From: Cyprinodon diabolis
Taxonomy: Eukaryota; Chordata; Actinopteri; Cyprinodontiformes; Cyprinodontidae
DNA: 64,000 nucleotides
Direction of reading: 5' to 3'
Assembly (NCBI GenBank): GCA_030533445.1
Contig: CM060072.1
Location: forward strand, 22,236,767 to 22,300,766
Numbering within the stretch: the first letter of the stretch is position 1; each line of letters opens with the position of its first letter. The notes beneath the pieces are model-generated. The model saw only the letters and a program-made list of their open reading frames with translations, was not told where the DNA came from and did no database searches. A program made the translations under genes and the position numbers. Positions 11,601 to 28,500 of the stretch are shown here, in pieces.

Positions 11601-13537
11601 TGGAGACCATCCAGAGTTTTATTGCGTTCTGCAGCAGCTATGCCACCAAGATAATCAGTTCTTTACAGATGAACAAGATAACCTAATAGGCATTTAGTTT
11701 TAATATAGTAGCAAAACGGCTGAAAGGTTAAAGAGGGATGAGACTGAAGGAATCGGCTATGGTAAATTTTAATTTACTTTATTAGTTATTCAAAACATGT
11801 TCCTATCAAAGAGCTTAGTCTGAGTAACCCTAAAGTTTCCTGCTGATCTGTTCATCCACATCTGTGTCAGTTATGTCATCACTAGTGCTTATTTCTTTAC
11901 TAAATTATATTTCTCTCCTGAATTCTAATTGACTTAAGTATGAAGGTGTTTAAGTTTGTCAGAAGACGAGGAATAACAGAGATGCCTCTTTTAATTCAGT
12001 GATGCCTAGATTTGTTTTCCACACATAAAGCGGGTTTAGACATCAGAAAATCAATAGGGGGGGGGGGGGGGGGTGGTTGGGATGAATAATAGAAAAGGCA
12101 TCAATAACATTTCCCAGCAGCTCCCATCCTTACATTTGGTCTAAAAAGGACACATGATCCCCTTCTTCTGTTCTCCCTTTTCTTTTCCTGTCCTCTGTCA
12201 AAATAAATGTCACCTTAAAACTTAGATCTTGGGGAACAAACTTCTTTCTCAACTTGTTGGAATTTTTGAATCATACTTTGTTTACTTTTACTAACTTCTG
12301 GCTTTTAAAAAAGTACATTCCCCATGGAGCAGCCAGCATTTTGCAATGTTTTGTCTTTGGAAATCTGAACATGCATTGTGGAAGCACGCAGGTGCCTCAA
12401 AAGATAACCCATCACTCCTGAGCGTGACTTTTGCTCTGGCTAAAAGAACTTCGAAGCACACATACAATCTGCATTGAAACTAACTGTTATCAAGTGTAAA
12501 TATCTAATTCAATTGACTGGAGTTTTGTGCTTATAGCTCAGACAGCTAACATAACAGTTTGCCTGGCGTGTCACGTTTCAGCATTCAGTTCTGACCTGCT
12601 TCGTTTCACCTTCCTGTAGAATTTGACTAACTGTGGTGAATTGTTCCTGCTCTGCGGAGAGCGCTGTCTGTGTTCTCTAAAGGACCTTATCTCATAGCTT
12701 TAAGCTGAGGATTAACAGGGATATGACCCTCAGCGTCCTATCACAGCAAAACCGACTGGTTAGTCCACTATTGCCGTGACTGTTTAAGAGATACAAACCA
12801 GCAAAATATTCTTCATTAACAAAATCTTTCTGATGAATACATTTCAGGCAGGTTCCGTGTTGACAAACATAATTCCAGCAGTTTGAATTGCTGTCCCTCT
12901 GTTAGGTCATTGAATCCATTTCTGATCTATTATGGCCACAGATAGCTTTTCACTTGTGCAGCTGCAAGCAAACCTAGAATCACTGAGGCCTTTGCAATTA
13001 GAGCAGTCACCCAGAAAGACAAGCCAGAGCGTGTCCTCTGGCATTCTCTCCATGCGCACAGTGGAAATTTACAACTACTCTGTGGATTTATTAATTACCT
13101 GAGCAGAAGGAACTTTTACTTCACAATTCTAGCCAGCAATGGGGGCAAGAATGGTGGAAGAATACTACATTAATAAAGGCTAATACATATGAGGTATGTT
13201 TGAATTGAAAGAATAAAAGGCTGCAATGGCATTTACTGCGGGGGGCAAGAGTGTTGCTATGGGAGAGGAGAGCGAGTCGTTCTGCATCCAGTCCTGCAGC
13301 TGAAATTTCCTTTTGTGCAGGAAGTAACTTGCCATGTTTGGGTTTATCAAATTCCCTCAGACATGCCGCATCACTGGATGGTGTCAAATTCAGTATTTTT
13401 ATGTCATATTTATTATTTAAATCCAATCCTTCTGCTTCAGGGAGTCAGCCACATCACAGACAATTGAAAGGCATGAAAAGAGGCAAGAGCTGGGTGGTTA
13501 GATGGAGTTAAAACTCGCTTCCTGTTTTCTCTTTCAG
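8634..13537 (+). other. aldoc: aldoc intron 1 (4.9 kb)
   Basis: No exon or named repeat is recognised. It holds a 16-base G run at 12057-12073 and a T run near 11090-11105. The longest ORF (9406-9681, minus) has no domain I know. Large first introns of this gene class often hold neuronal enhancers, but none can be identified by eye. Confidence 0.5.
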
Positions 13538-13542
13538 CCACC

Positions 13543-16770
<3,228 letters not shown>

Positions 16771-17781
16771 ACACCCAACTAGCTGTGGCCTAGTTCTAGT
16801 CTTAATATCTGCTCTGCTATTCCCCCTCACTCCTCCATCATTCACAGGCCTCCGCTCTCTACTGTACTTTGTTAATAGAGTTAACATTACATTATTAGAT
16901 GTCTATTTAAAATCTATGTAAGAATGCAATACTATGGAGAACAGGCTTTGTTTTTTGTTTTTTTGTTTTTCTTTTTAATTATTCTATTTCAAAAATCCAG
17001 TCAGATTTGAGACATTTGGTGACTAAAGTGTTGAATTTCACGTTGCGGTTAGACTCTGAGATTAATGCAGAATGTATCCAGAGAGTCTGTCAGTATTCTT
17101 TTCATGCCTCTTCATAAGTGCTCCTCCCCACCCATATCCGATTCTTTCTCCCCTGACATCATAACTCCTCAGCAGTTCAGATCAGCACGTATGCGTTGGT
17201 GTTTCGCTTCTGTCAGAAAAACAGCATTCGCCCTTTGTTCAAATACTGTACTAACATTCACACTAACTGAGGGACCAACCAAACCGTCGGCATCAGTACA
17301 TGTGTTTGAGGGCAAAACGAAAAGCTGAGCAGTGTCGAAATATGGAACAAAGTTGATCTGGTGTAGTTCACCTGTGGCTCCAGCAGAGGTCACTAGACAC
17401 AGAGTACTGTAACAAGCAGCTGCACACCGGTAACCGCTTCTTTTTGTTTTCATGTTCCTTATTACAGTTTTAAACAAAAAACCATCACTGTGTGTCTTCT
17501 AAGTATAACATTAGCTTTGAATTACACTCGGTAAATATCGTATTTAGTTGTGTGAAGGTGTCGATATTATGCGATTTGTGCGTGTCCATTCCTGCCGGCC
17601 CTCCTGTTTTCCCTCCTGCCTGCCCCCACGGGAAGATCAGATGAATTTCTAAGGACGCAGACGTAATGTGGACCAACACATGGGTCAGCAGCGCAGAAAC
17701 AGTCACTGCTTTATTGGATTAATGTGTTTGTGATGTAATTGTTCTTGAAACAATTAGTGTGTCAAATAGTGGAGAAATAAA
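16771..17781 (+). other. aldoc: probable aldoc 3' UTR with poly(A) signal at 17776-17781
   Basis: No ORF of note follows the aldoc stop. The first canonical AATAAA after it is at 17776-17781, implying a 3' UTR of about 1 kb. This is an inference from position. Confidence 0.45.
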
Positions 17782-18861
17782 CTAAAATAGTCGTTAAAAC
17801 GTATATGTGTCTTTCTTGTGTAATATTGGAAATGTAAAGTTTGCTTTAACATTTTCCTTTTTTTTTTTTTATATATATATTTCACTTGACTTTCTGGGGG
17901 CATATTGATGCCCTTTTCTGCAGACCTCTTCATATGGAGGGGCCTCTCAGAAATCATAAAAAGGCATTTTTGGATGGGGAAAAATACTCAAATTTTGTAA
18001 ATCCCCTTTCCTATGGTTCATTGAGCCATATTTGATTATTTAATCATACTTAACGGCTAAAAAGTGGATGTTGCCGTATAGCGACACTAACATTAGGATA
18101 ATCCTTGTATTGCTACCCCAGCATGTTGATGGCATGCACTGAAGTTTTAAGGTCTACTATAATAATGCATTTTTGCAAGTCCTTTTCATACTGCATATGA
18201 CTATATTTGACAGTCTTTTTCTTCCATTTACAAAATAAATGCAACCATTTTTCACAGATTATGTAAGACAACCAAACTAGAACTTCCTGTAGTTGATAAC
18301 TGGGATGAATTATGATTTAGCAAAGAAGAAAATGAGCAGCTTAGAACCCAGCAAGTAGGGTCAGGATGATAAAACAAAAATTAAAAGTGGAGAGTAAGGG
18401 ATGGAGGGTTGTTACTGAAGGTGAAGGTGAAAGTGTAACCATTATTTCTAAGGGGGACTGCGGTATCCCACCGTTCCTGTGCAAAAGAAAGTATACGTAT
18501 TGTTAGAGTGCATTGCATGGGTTGTGAGACCAACCTGTGTCTCACATCTGAGAGGAACTGCTTTATCAGTTTGAATATGTGGTAAAGTATAGACAGCAGC
18601 ATCAAGACACTCTGATCCATTGCACAACGGTGGAAATTATATTTCAATTGTTTTTAACTTTTACATAAGTTCAATGGTTCACTGTTATTGCTACTGGGGA
18701 CTGTTTAGAATATAACCTTGGTTATTAAATAAAGATCTTTACAATAAACTATGGCTAAATGTCAATAAAAATATATTTTCTTTTAATAGTGACCCTTTAT
18801 TATAGTTACTGGGTCTATTTTATGTAAAAAAAAAAAAAAATGCATTCCTAGAGGGTTAGGC

Positions 18862-18995
18862 AGAGGTGGGCACATTTACTTGAACTTTTAGAAAAAATAA
18901 CCCTTTATTTTTACTAAGCGTTACTTTTTAACACTTAGTCGAGGGAAAGCTTGAATTTCCTAAATTTACTTGAGGAAAAAAAAATGTCAAAGTAG
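18862..18995. repeat. relic of a fish MITE with gcagaggtgggcacatttact head
   Basis: The stretch begins gcagaggtgggcacatttac and continues with repeated ttac/actt motifs. It looks like the 'cagaggtgg...acttgagta' class of short fish DNA elements also seen at 37245. Only one end is clear. The rest of 17782-19500 shows no gene. Confidence 0.4.
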
Positions 18996-19511
18996 TTTTT
19001 CTCTTCCTTGATGAAAATGTTTGGGTATTCTACCCATATTGGCAGCAGTTTGAGTTGTAGCTTAAGCCTCCCCTCGCCACTTTTAAAGATTCACCTCAGA
19101 AATACCCCAGAGACGTTTCCTTATTACCTTCATATTACTTCGGCTAAATAGGAAATAATATTAATATAATATTTACTAGTTAACTAACAATGTAATTATT
19201 GTAGCCTGTGAAGATTTTGCATTCAACCGGTAGGTGGTGCTGTGGTACATGTTCCGCATTGCATGTCTGTGTGCTTAATATCTACACCGTCATTCCCGGT
19301 TGTTAACTATCATCCTTGCTTAGCTCTCATCTTTCCGAGTTCTTTCAATTTTTCCTCACCAAAATTCGTTTAACTCTTACAAGTGCAGCCCCAAATACTA
19401 ACATAGCAAGTATGTTTCAAGATAAAGCCCTGAATTTGATTCAAACCTCGGTCATGTGACATAGAACTGAAAGGTTTGGTGTAATCAAACGCACCCAGGT
19501 CATTGACAGAA

Positions 19512-22500
19512 ATGGCCACCGCGGAAGTAGGTGAGTTGATTCATTTGCAGATTCGTGAACATGTTTTTACTTTTTTTTCGCAGGCATTAGATACTCATAT
19601 TGTCAAATAATTTAGAAGATACGCCTTTTGCACCATGTTTAGAAAAATACACTCTATACAGTTGTTTTTATATTAATATGAAGCTGTAAGCTAACAGCTA
19701 GCCTTCTCCAGCTACATCAAGATGTTGCCTGAAACACTTGCAGGTGTCCTTTGCTTTTGCTATTCATTGATGGCATGACCATGTCATTTTACATTTTTAT
19801 TATTTGTTGCAGTGTCTGTTATTTTTCTCTATTGATTTTTATCAAAATATTTGGACTTTTTCGTCATAATCTAGACAGTGAGATGGTTTATGGATAGAAC
19901 ACCACATTGTAATCCTTAGACCTTTGGGACTTATTCCAGAACAAAAGTGATGGCATCCTTCCATCCATCCATCCTTCCTTCCATTCTTCCTTCCATCTAT
20001 CCATCTTTCCTTCCATCCATCCATCCTTCCTTCCATTCTTCCTTCCATCTATCCATCTTTCCTTCCATCCATCCATCCTTCCTTCCATTCTTCCTTCCAT
20101 CTATCCATCTTTCCTTCCATCCATCCATCCTTCCTTCCATTCTTCCTTCCATCTATCCATCTTTCCTTCCATCCATCCATCCTTCCTTCCTTCCTTCCTT
20201 CCTTCCTTCCTTCCTTCCTTCCTTCCTTCCTTCCATCTCCATCCATCCATCCATCCATCGCTAATTCGCACCACTTGTCCCTACATAGCCTTTTAAAAAG
20301 TACCTCTAAAAATTTAAGTGCTCATTTCAAATAGCACATAATGTAATATAACATAATATTGACAACATCTACAAACAAACAGTGAAACATAAAAACATTA
20401 AAAAATTTTACAGTTCTGTTTTTGACATAACCAGAGTTTGGTTTGATTTTTGAACATATTAAAACTGGCTACAGACAACAGGAAATGAGTTCCAAACTGC
20501 AGATCCTCTCTTGGACAGAGCACTTTGCGCAAAAGTAGTTCTTCGAAACGGGACCTTACAATTTAATCGGAAGCCACTCTGCTGGATTTGCTATTGCCCT
20601 GCAATCTCTGTCTGCAATTTCCTAATGGTGTAGGTGCATACCCATTTAAGCACTTAAATTTAAAAAGGTTGTAATTTATAATATTATGAACGTCCAAAAT
20701 CCCAAATTTAGTCAAATGTGAAAGTGGTGAAATCTTTTCATATAAAACCTTTGAAACCTGATTATAAAGACTATTGGTTTGAGTATAGTTTGGCTAGTCT
20801 GAGACCAGACCGTAGCTCCTTAGGGAAAAAAATGGAATTGTTAAACATTTCTAATTATTTAATAACCGTTTTTAGTTGATCTAATAGTTTTGCTGATTTT
20901 ACCAACATGGCTCCTAAAATTTAACTGAGTGTCCAGTAACAGCTCCTTTACATGGAACTGTTATTTCTTTCTTTTTTGCTGCTAAATTACATTTAATTTG
21001 TTAATAAATAATACAGAGTACTATTATTTTGTAACCTTTTTTTTTTAACAATGTTTATGTCAAGCCTGTACCCTTATGGCGGGTTATACGGTTCATTCAT
21101 TCAGTGATCTGATATCGACTGATTCACTCACCCCAGGTATCATTATCAGATTGGATCGAAACAAAAACTGGATTGGTGCATCTTTATGTTTCTATCAGTA
21201 GTATTTTTTATGCTATTTATTCATTCACTCAGTTTTCTCTTTGTTTTATTGTTTTTTTAAGTTACCCAAGTCTAATGTATTAAATGTTTATAACAATGTA
21301 GATGATCAATTGATCAACCGTTTTCTCAGCGGTTGTTACTAAAAAGACAGAATAATTAAGCAATAGAAGCATAACTAGACCAGGCATGGAGTGAGACCAC
21401 TGGACAACAAATGAGTGAAAGCATAATGAAAGTCTGCTAAAAATTTAAAGATTGAATTACCCTTCACGTAACTCACAAATACCTTTTTAAATCCCCTTAA
21501 TGAGAAAAGCTGGATAAAACTGTTCAACCTATTAAGAAAAAGCCTCTAAAGTTCATGCAGCAACTGGAGGAAATGTAATCTTCTGTAAGTTTAAGCTTCA
21601 CTTTTCTTGTTTTTAAATAGACTTAAACTTCTTAACTTTATTTATCCCTTGGGATTACTCCTTCAGCGAAATTCTGGTCTTAGTAGTTTATATAGATAAA
21701 AAGAGTTAAAGCAAGATGCCATTAAAGATAAAAATACAGCAGACAATATAAAAAGAGTTTATATAGTACAAAAAAGAATAAAAAACGAAAAAAGTTGTAA
21801 TGTCCTGGAATATGTTTCCCTTAGATATAAAAAATATCTGCACAGTAGAGAGCTAAGGGAAGACTACACAGTATTAAAGGTCTTTCTTTTCAGAGATTTC
21901 TAAAGATTAACAAAAAAGTGCAATGTTTAATGCCAATGATGAATATTAAAAATGTGAGTCCCCATTCTTGTGTTTCTGTCAGAGCGCAGACGAGGTCAGC
22001 TTGCTGCTCTGTCCATAGCAGCAGTGGTCATCATGGTGGGAGTCCCTCTGTGGTGGAAAACCACTGAAACCTACCGTGCCTGGTTACCTGTCAGTCAGAT
22101 CAGAGAGTTGGAAAAGCTGCAGGTTTGTCTCTGGCTTCATCAGTACCTTGTGTGGTGATTCATCCATCTTTCACATTCTTACTCTGTTTCTGTCTCTCAG
22201 CTCCAGCTGAGTGCAGATGTGGAAGTCGTGTTTGCTCGTGGGACCATGATACCAGAGCAGCAGAAGAAGGTGCCTCTGACTCAGACCCATGAGGAGGATC
22301 ATGCAGTAGATGGTGACATTTCTTAAACTTTATTTAGTTTAATAACCTTTAGTATCACACCTGAAGGCTTCACACTCTTGTCTTAAATTTTTCTGATTCT
22401 AGAGGATACGACTTTAAAGTACAGATATGAGACAAAATATCGTACGGCTACGATCATGGAGGAGGACGCCCTGAACAAGCCCACTGCAGCCGGTCAGTTT

Positions 22501-25500
22501 TCCCTTCTGTTTGTTCATCTCATGTTAACCTTTGACTTTTTCACTCAACAGAACAGGTGGTCTCATTAAGCTTCTGTTTTCGTTTATAGAGGCAGATCTG
22601 TCTCTGCACATGCTCAGTGAGAGTCCATGTGGTTCTTTGGTCATATATGTCATCCCAGAGTCTTCTCCGCTGCTGCCTGAGGTGAAAACTGCTCACACTT
22701 CAACATTTACTTGTTTATTCAAGTAATGTCGTTTTTGGTTACCATTTAAACTTGGAACGATAAACAAAACATTCTGTTGTAAATTATACTTTAAATTTTG
22801 ACTGTTTTGATTTTATTAAAATAATTTGACAGAGGGGAGCTGATTGAATAAGTTAATGATACTTTTATTTATATTCCATTGTACAAAAGGTTGTGTGTTA
22901 AACCGTAAACTAGAAAAAAAATGGCATAAATAACAAGGGTTTAGAAATTTACTAGGCTGTAAACAGTATTCAGAAGAAAACATAATTTAAAAGAAATGTT
23001 TAAAAAAGGAAAGGTCAAGACAAATATGAAAAAGGCAGATTTTAAAAGAGGTTGATTCTGTAAAATGTAACCAAAGCTGGTTTTAACCATATATAAGAGA
23101 TAATTAGTTTTTGTCCTTTCAGTGATTTTAGAAGTAAAATAAAATAGGAAAGGTTGTGTTATGCTGCAGGTTCTGCCAACACTTGATCAATGTATTCTGT
23201 GATTGTTATTAAACCTAATATATGATTATTCACATTTCCTCTACAGTTGTTAATACTGAACAAAGAACTTATGTTATTAATTACACTTCCAGGATGTCAA
23301 CGTGTACATTGGTCAGCGACGGACCGTGCTGCTTCGTGTTGGTGCCCAGACAAGAACAGCTAAGACGATTGAGCAGCTGCTGGATCACCTGCAGCCACAG
23401 ATCAAAGAGGTACTGAGAGTGATGTCTTTCAGCCGCGCTGACATCACTGCTGCACTCAGCGACAGAGTCCGTTTCCATCCAGGGAGCAAAGAGAGCATAG
23501 CTGACAACATGAGAGCCTTCAAATCCAGTCCAGGTTTGTTTATCAAGTCAAAAAAAAACCTCGATGTAATTTCACCTACAGCCTGTGTGTGAGTCGTTTC
23601 ATCATCTGTTGTTAACTTATTCTTCCTTTTAAGGTTATGAGATAACGTTCAGCTTGTTGAACCCTGACCCAAAGTCTCACCGGCTGCACTGGGACATTGA
23701 AGGTGCTGCTGAGACCTACATACAGCCTTTACTTACCAAAATGTCTGCAGTGGCCAACTTTAGCATAGATTCTCAGGTATGTGTGTTGCCGGTGTTGCGT
23801 GTCAAAAGTTTTCACATCCCTTGAACATTTTCAACTGGCAAGCAAAACCCTCCAACTGCTTTATGGTGATAGCCTGATAAACCAGACTAAATGTGAGATT
23901 AAATGTGTAATTTATTCTGGCTCCGATGAATGAGACATCGGAAGATTGTAGATAAGAATAACCTGTTGTCTTTCAAACCGCTGTCTGTGCCTATTGGCCA
24001 ACGCTCTGATGAATGAGCGCAACTGAATGTAAACAAACAGCCTGTCGGTAAAACAGCGAATATCAAAATTATCAATAAAACCACAGTAATCTTGCTATCT
24101 CATAAGAGCTTTAGGAGATGGTCAGAGTTTCAAAGACTGAGAACTCAGATTCTAAGTTCTTATGTGTCCGTAGTGTTTGATTCCTGACTAACGAACAGCC
24201 CTCTGGGCTCAACGTCTTCATCCCGGGATTCACCAGGATTTTAACGGGTTCATTTCGATTGATTATTTTGAAACATTTTAGCTCGTTAGAAAAATTGACA
24301 GAATTGATTGCATTTTCTTAAGTGCCAGGTGGGAACCTTTGCACTCTCTCTTTGTACACCCAAAAATCTGACGCACAAGGGGCATCACATGTGTTGATCC
24401 ACTATGAATATTCAAGCTGGCTCACACTTAATACCTCAAATCGGTACATTGGACATGTAAGCTACGGCTGAAGCGCTTCCACAGTCGCCATAATCAATGC
24501 TCCCTGCATAGTGCTGCTGTTTAGGAAGGAGCTTGGAGCATGAATTATTTGTGTTAACTGGTTTAACGAGAAAAGTAGTCTCAGTGGTAATTGTTTTAAT
24601 TGCACAAAATGCTCCATATTGAATAGCAGTTAAGCTCCTAAAGGTAATGCTTTACGCAGAGCTGAACCGCATAGTTCTTTCAGTAAAATAAAACTTTATT
24701 TTTTATTTTTTGCTTATTCAGTGAAAGGAATTGGGCAATAATTAATGTTTATGGCCCGTTCACACTTTTGTATAACTAGTTTTTCAAAGGAATTGCATAA
24801 AAAAAATCTAAATATATCTTTCAACTAATCCAATGGTTGAGTAATCTAAATAGTTAGATTTAAAACAATAAATAATTTTGTTGTGCCCATATAACAAGGT
24901 TTTCATAAATAAAGAGAAGATTTTTTTTTTTATGAAAATGTTATTTATTTTGTCATTATATGGTTTTTCGATTAAAAGGTGTTTAATTGTAACTCACTAA
25001 TCACAGGCCCTGTAATTAATAATGAAACCTCTAGTTTTTCCTAGTTCTCATCTCTAGAAAGTGGTGGAGAATCGAGAATAAGGCAGCTGACCTAGAGCAG
25101 TGCAGATCTGTTTCTAGGCAACTGTGACAGCATCACACAGGGTGCTGAGGTGGTCTCGCTTAGATCTGTGCACCACAACAATTTGATGGCATTAGGATTT
25201 CCTGTGTTTTATTTTGTTCCTTCTTGTTAGCTTAAGTGTTAATGTGAGTTTACAGACACACGTATCAAACTTTTACGATAATATGAACTATTTTGTGTTA
25301 CAACATTTTAATCCCTGATCTAGATTTAAATTGAGATTCTCTGGATTTAAAAGCTAAATACGTTCTCAGTCGATCTCAATTTGGTTTGACTTTAAATAAT
25401 TAAAGGTATAGACGAACTCCACAAGATCTGCAGCTTGCAGTGAGGAGTGGATCTAAAAAGTATTGATCTGGAAATGGCATGTTTTTATTTGTAATAAAGT

Positions 25501-28500
25501 AGAAAGCTTAGCAATGCTTTATGTTGGGCTGTCACATGAAACTCCCATGAAATACAGTGGAGTTTGTGTTTTAAATCATTATGAAACTGTAAAGTTGAGG
25601 TAGCCCATGTGATATAAATGCCTCTAAAGTCAATGAATCTTACAGACCTTGCACTACGCCATGCTCGGTGTCAACCCGCGCTATGACAGCAGCCGCAGCG
25701 CCTACACACTCAACGCTGACAGCCTGGCACATGTCATCAACCCAGTGGAGGCCAGACTCGGTAAAACTGTATTATTTTATTAGTAGTATTATTATTAGCA
25801 ACTATTATTAGTTGCAAAGGATAAGAACAAATTGAACATAATTGTATTGTTCTTAAGGACGTGACTATTTATTTGTGTATTATTTTCAGGCTCCAATGCG
25901 GCGTCTTCAAACCCAGTGTTGAACTTTCTTCTGTATGTCCCTGATGCTCATCATTCACCTCTTTACATCCAAGATCACCACAAGCAGGAGGTGCCCTCCA
26001 ACGCATTTCACTCTCCGCGCTGGGGTGGAATCATGGTAAGATTAAAGTGGGATGCCTAAAATGTGAAGTGGATCAAAACTTTTAGAAGTTTGAGGTTTTT
26101 TTCCCCCTGATTTCATAAAAGTGAAGAAAAAGCTGTATTTATGTTTTAAAGTGTGATTAAACGTGTCATTCTGTACTACTGGTTTTCCTTGTTTACACAA
26201 CCAACATTTAAGCATTGTCTTTTTAATAAGCACCATTTCAATTAATCCAACTGAGTTGGAGGGTTTTTTAGCTTTTTTTAAGATCAAATCTCAGCATCTC
26301 AATTCCACCAAATTTGAAACTCTAAATATATATTGATTATTTTACCATTCAGAGGTGGATTTGCTGTTGTGCTCTGTATTATCGTCCTGCTACATGGCTA
26401 AGTTTGCTCAACCCAATGGGTTGCTATTCTCTTTAAATAAAAGTGCAGTTAAAAGGCTCTCTGCACATCAGCAATGAGCTTTAAATGTGCTTAAAATTTT
26501 CGGAATGAAAGTGTTTACCTGTGCTTTTAGGTTTATAATGTAGACGGTTACTATAGCCCAGAAGCAGAGTTTCCGGTCGATATAAACATCAACATGGCTA
26601 AAGTCATGGGCGTCTTCCTCGCCCAGCTTCGGTAAGTGTTAAAATACATTCATTTTGACCATTTATTTTATTTACTCCTCTGTGAAGAAAGTATTTTCCC
26701 CCTTTAGAGATTTCTTCCGTTTTTTTTGCAGCACTTGTTTTAGATAATTCCCTAATTATAATGCATGATGCAATAACATGAATAAACATGAAAAGCATTA
26801 TTTGGATAATGATTTTATCCATTATGATGCAAATCTATCAATACCAACCTCGCCGTATGTAACAAAGCAATTACCCCTAAAGCGCTTAGAATGACTTTAA
26901 TGACCTTTAGCATAATTGTCCTAATTCAGTCACTTTGGTTGATTTCAAGTTATGAACAGCATGTTTATGATCATCCTTTATTATCTAAGATGAGTGTTTA
27001 ATCCAGATCTTGTCAGGGCTTAATTTTGTTCTATAGTCAGCCTTGCTCCTACTCCCTGAAACACTGTCCTCATCGGTACTAATGACTGGACATTATCTTG
27101 CTAGATTTTGAGGTAAAGAGATAAATATCAGCGTTTAGTTTTGTTTTTTTTCTTGTATCGTTGGCCAATACGTGTATCCAGCAGGCATGAATTGAGATCA
27201 GGTGAAGCACGTGCATCACTGATCTTTCAGTTTCCTTCAGGCTTATCTCTGCTGGGGTCGCGAGAAAAGCTTACAGCAGCTGGTATCACCAGGCGGTCTC
27301 CAATGCAGGTAGTAACTAGGCTCAACCCTGCTTAGCTTCCGAGATCAGACAAGATCAGGCCAGGCAGTAAGCCCAGTTTGCTATCCATTGCTAATATTTT
27401 GCTTGATTTGTTAATAAATGCTTCATTATTTAAATTGAGAATTGTGAACTACTGGGTGCCTTGATGTCCTCACCACAGTTTGCAGGCATCCCAACGCTTT
27501 GTGGCCCTCTAAAGACTGATGGACTTCTGGAATTTTGATTTTTTTTATTGTTTTTAAGTTTGTTTACTTTTGCCGATGGGTTGCTTTTTAACGTCTCTCA
27601 GCTGTCAGAGTATGTTTAAACCTTAATATCTGCAGGTCAGGTAATATAAGGCAGATAATGGTTTGTTCTTTGAGACTCAGTCCAGATTTTTTTTTTTTTT
27701 TTTTTTAAGTGTACTTTAATCCAATTTCTTCCATATTCAATGTAGTACATAAGGGTCAGGTTGGTATGGATAGGTCTTTCCCCCCTCTCAATGAATGAAA
27801 TCATCACTGATCTTCTGAACAGAAGAATTGTTTGAATGGGGACAGCAATTCTCCACAACACTGTTGAAAGGAGGTAACTTTTCAGAGCTGTTGTTTCCAT
27901 CAGACTGTTGCTGGGTGTGCAGTCATCAGCCGCTCCCCCCGGCTTCCTGGTGGCACCGTGCGGCACCGCAGGACTAGCTGACTGGGAGCTGGACCGCCTC
28001 ATGTGGAGCCGCTCAGTGGAAAATATAGCAACAGCGGCCACAACAATCACCTCTCTTGCACAACTGCTCGACCAGATAGGCAACATCGTCATCAATGACA
28101 ATATTGCTGAACAGGTAAAATATGCATGCAACAGATCATTAATATACACAGATGTATGAATCTGTGCAGAGTATTATCTGTTCTCTTTATTCTTTGTCAG
28201 CATCTAAAGGGTTTAGTCCAATCTTTGGCTGCAGCTAAAGCTTTAAATCTGTGACCAGAAGAAATGGCTTTCTTCTGGTCAGAAATCCATCACTTCTGTC
28301 TTCTATAAAATTTTTAGTTTAAAGCAATGCATGCAGATAATGCTGCTTATATTTTTTTCTCACCTAGACCTCCTAACAGACACTGATTTTCTCCCTCCTC
28401 TCCAGTGTGATCATTGCAAATAAAAGTTCAGATACATATTTCAAAACTTTTCAGAAAACATCTACACCACCTACATTTTTTATTCTTCGTGTCTTTTGTA

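Noticed and set aside
19947..20264. 105-codon ORF rich in Pro, Ser and Leu
   Set aside because: Translation of the CCAT/CCTT satellite only.
27266..27371. Functional 5S rRNA gene
   Set aside because: A 5' stem deletion and a damaged box C make transcription and folding unlikely; listed as a pseudogene.
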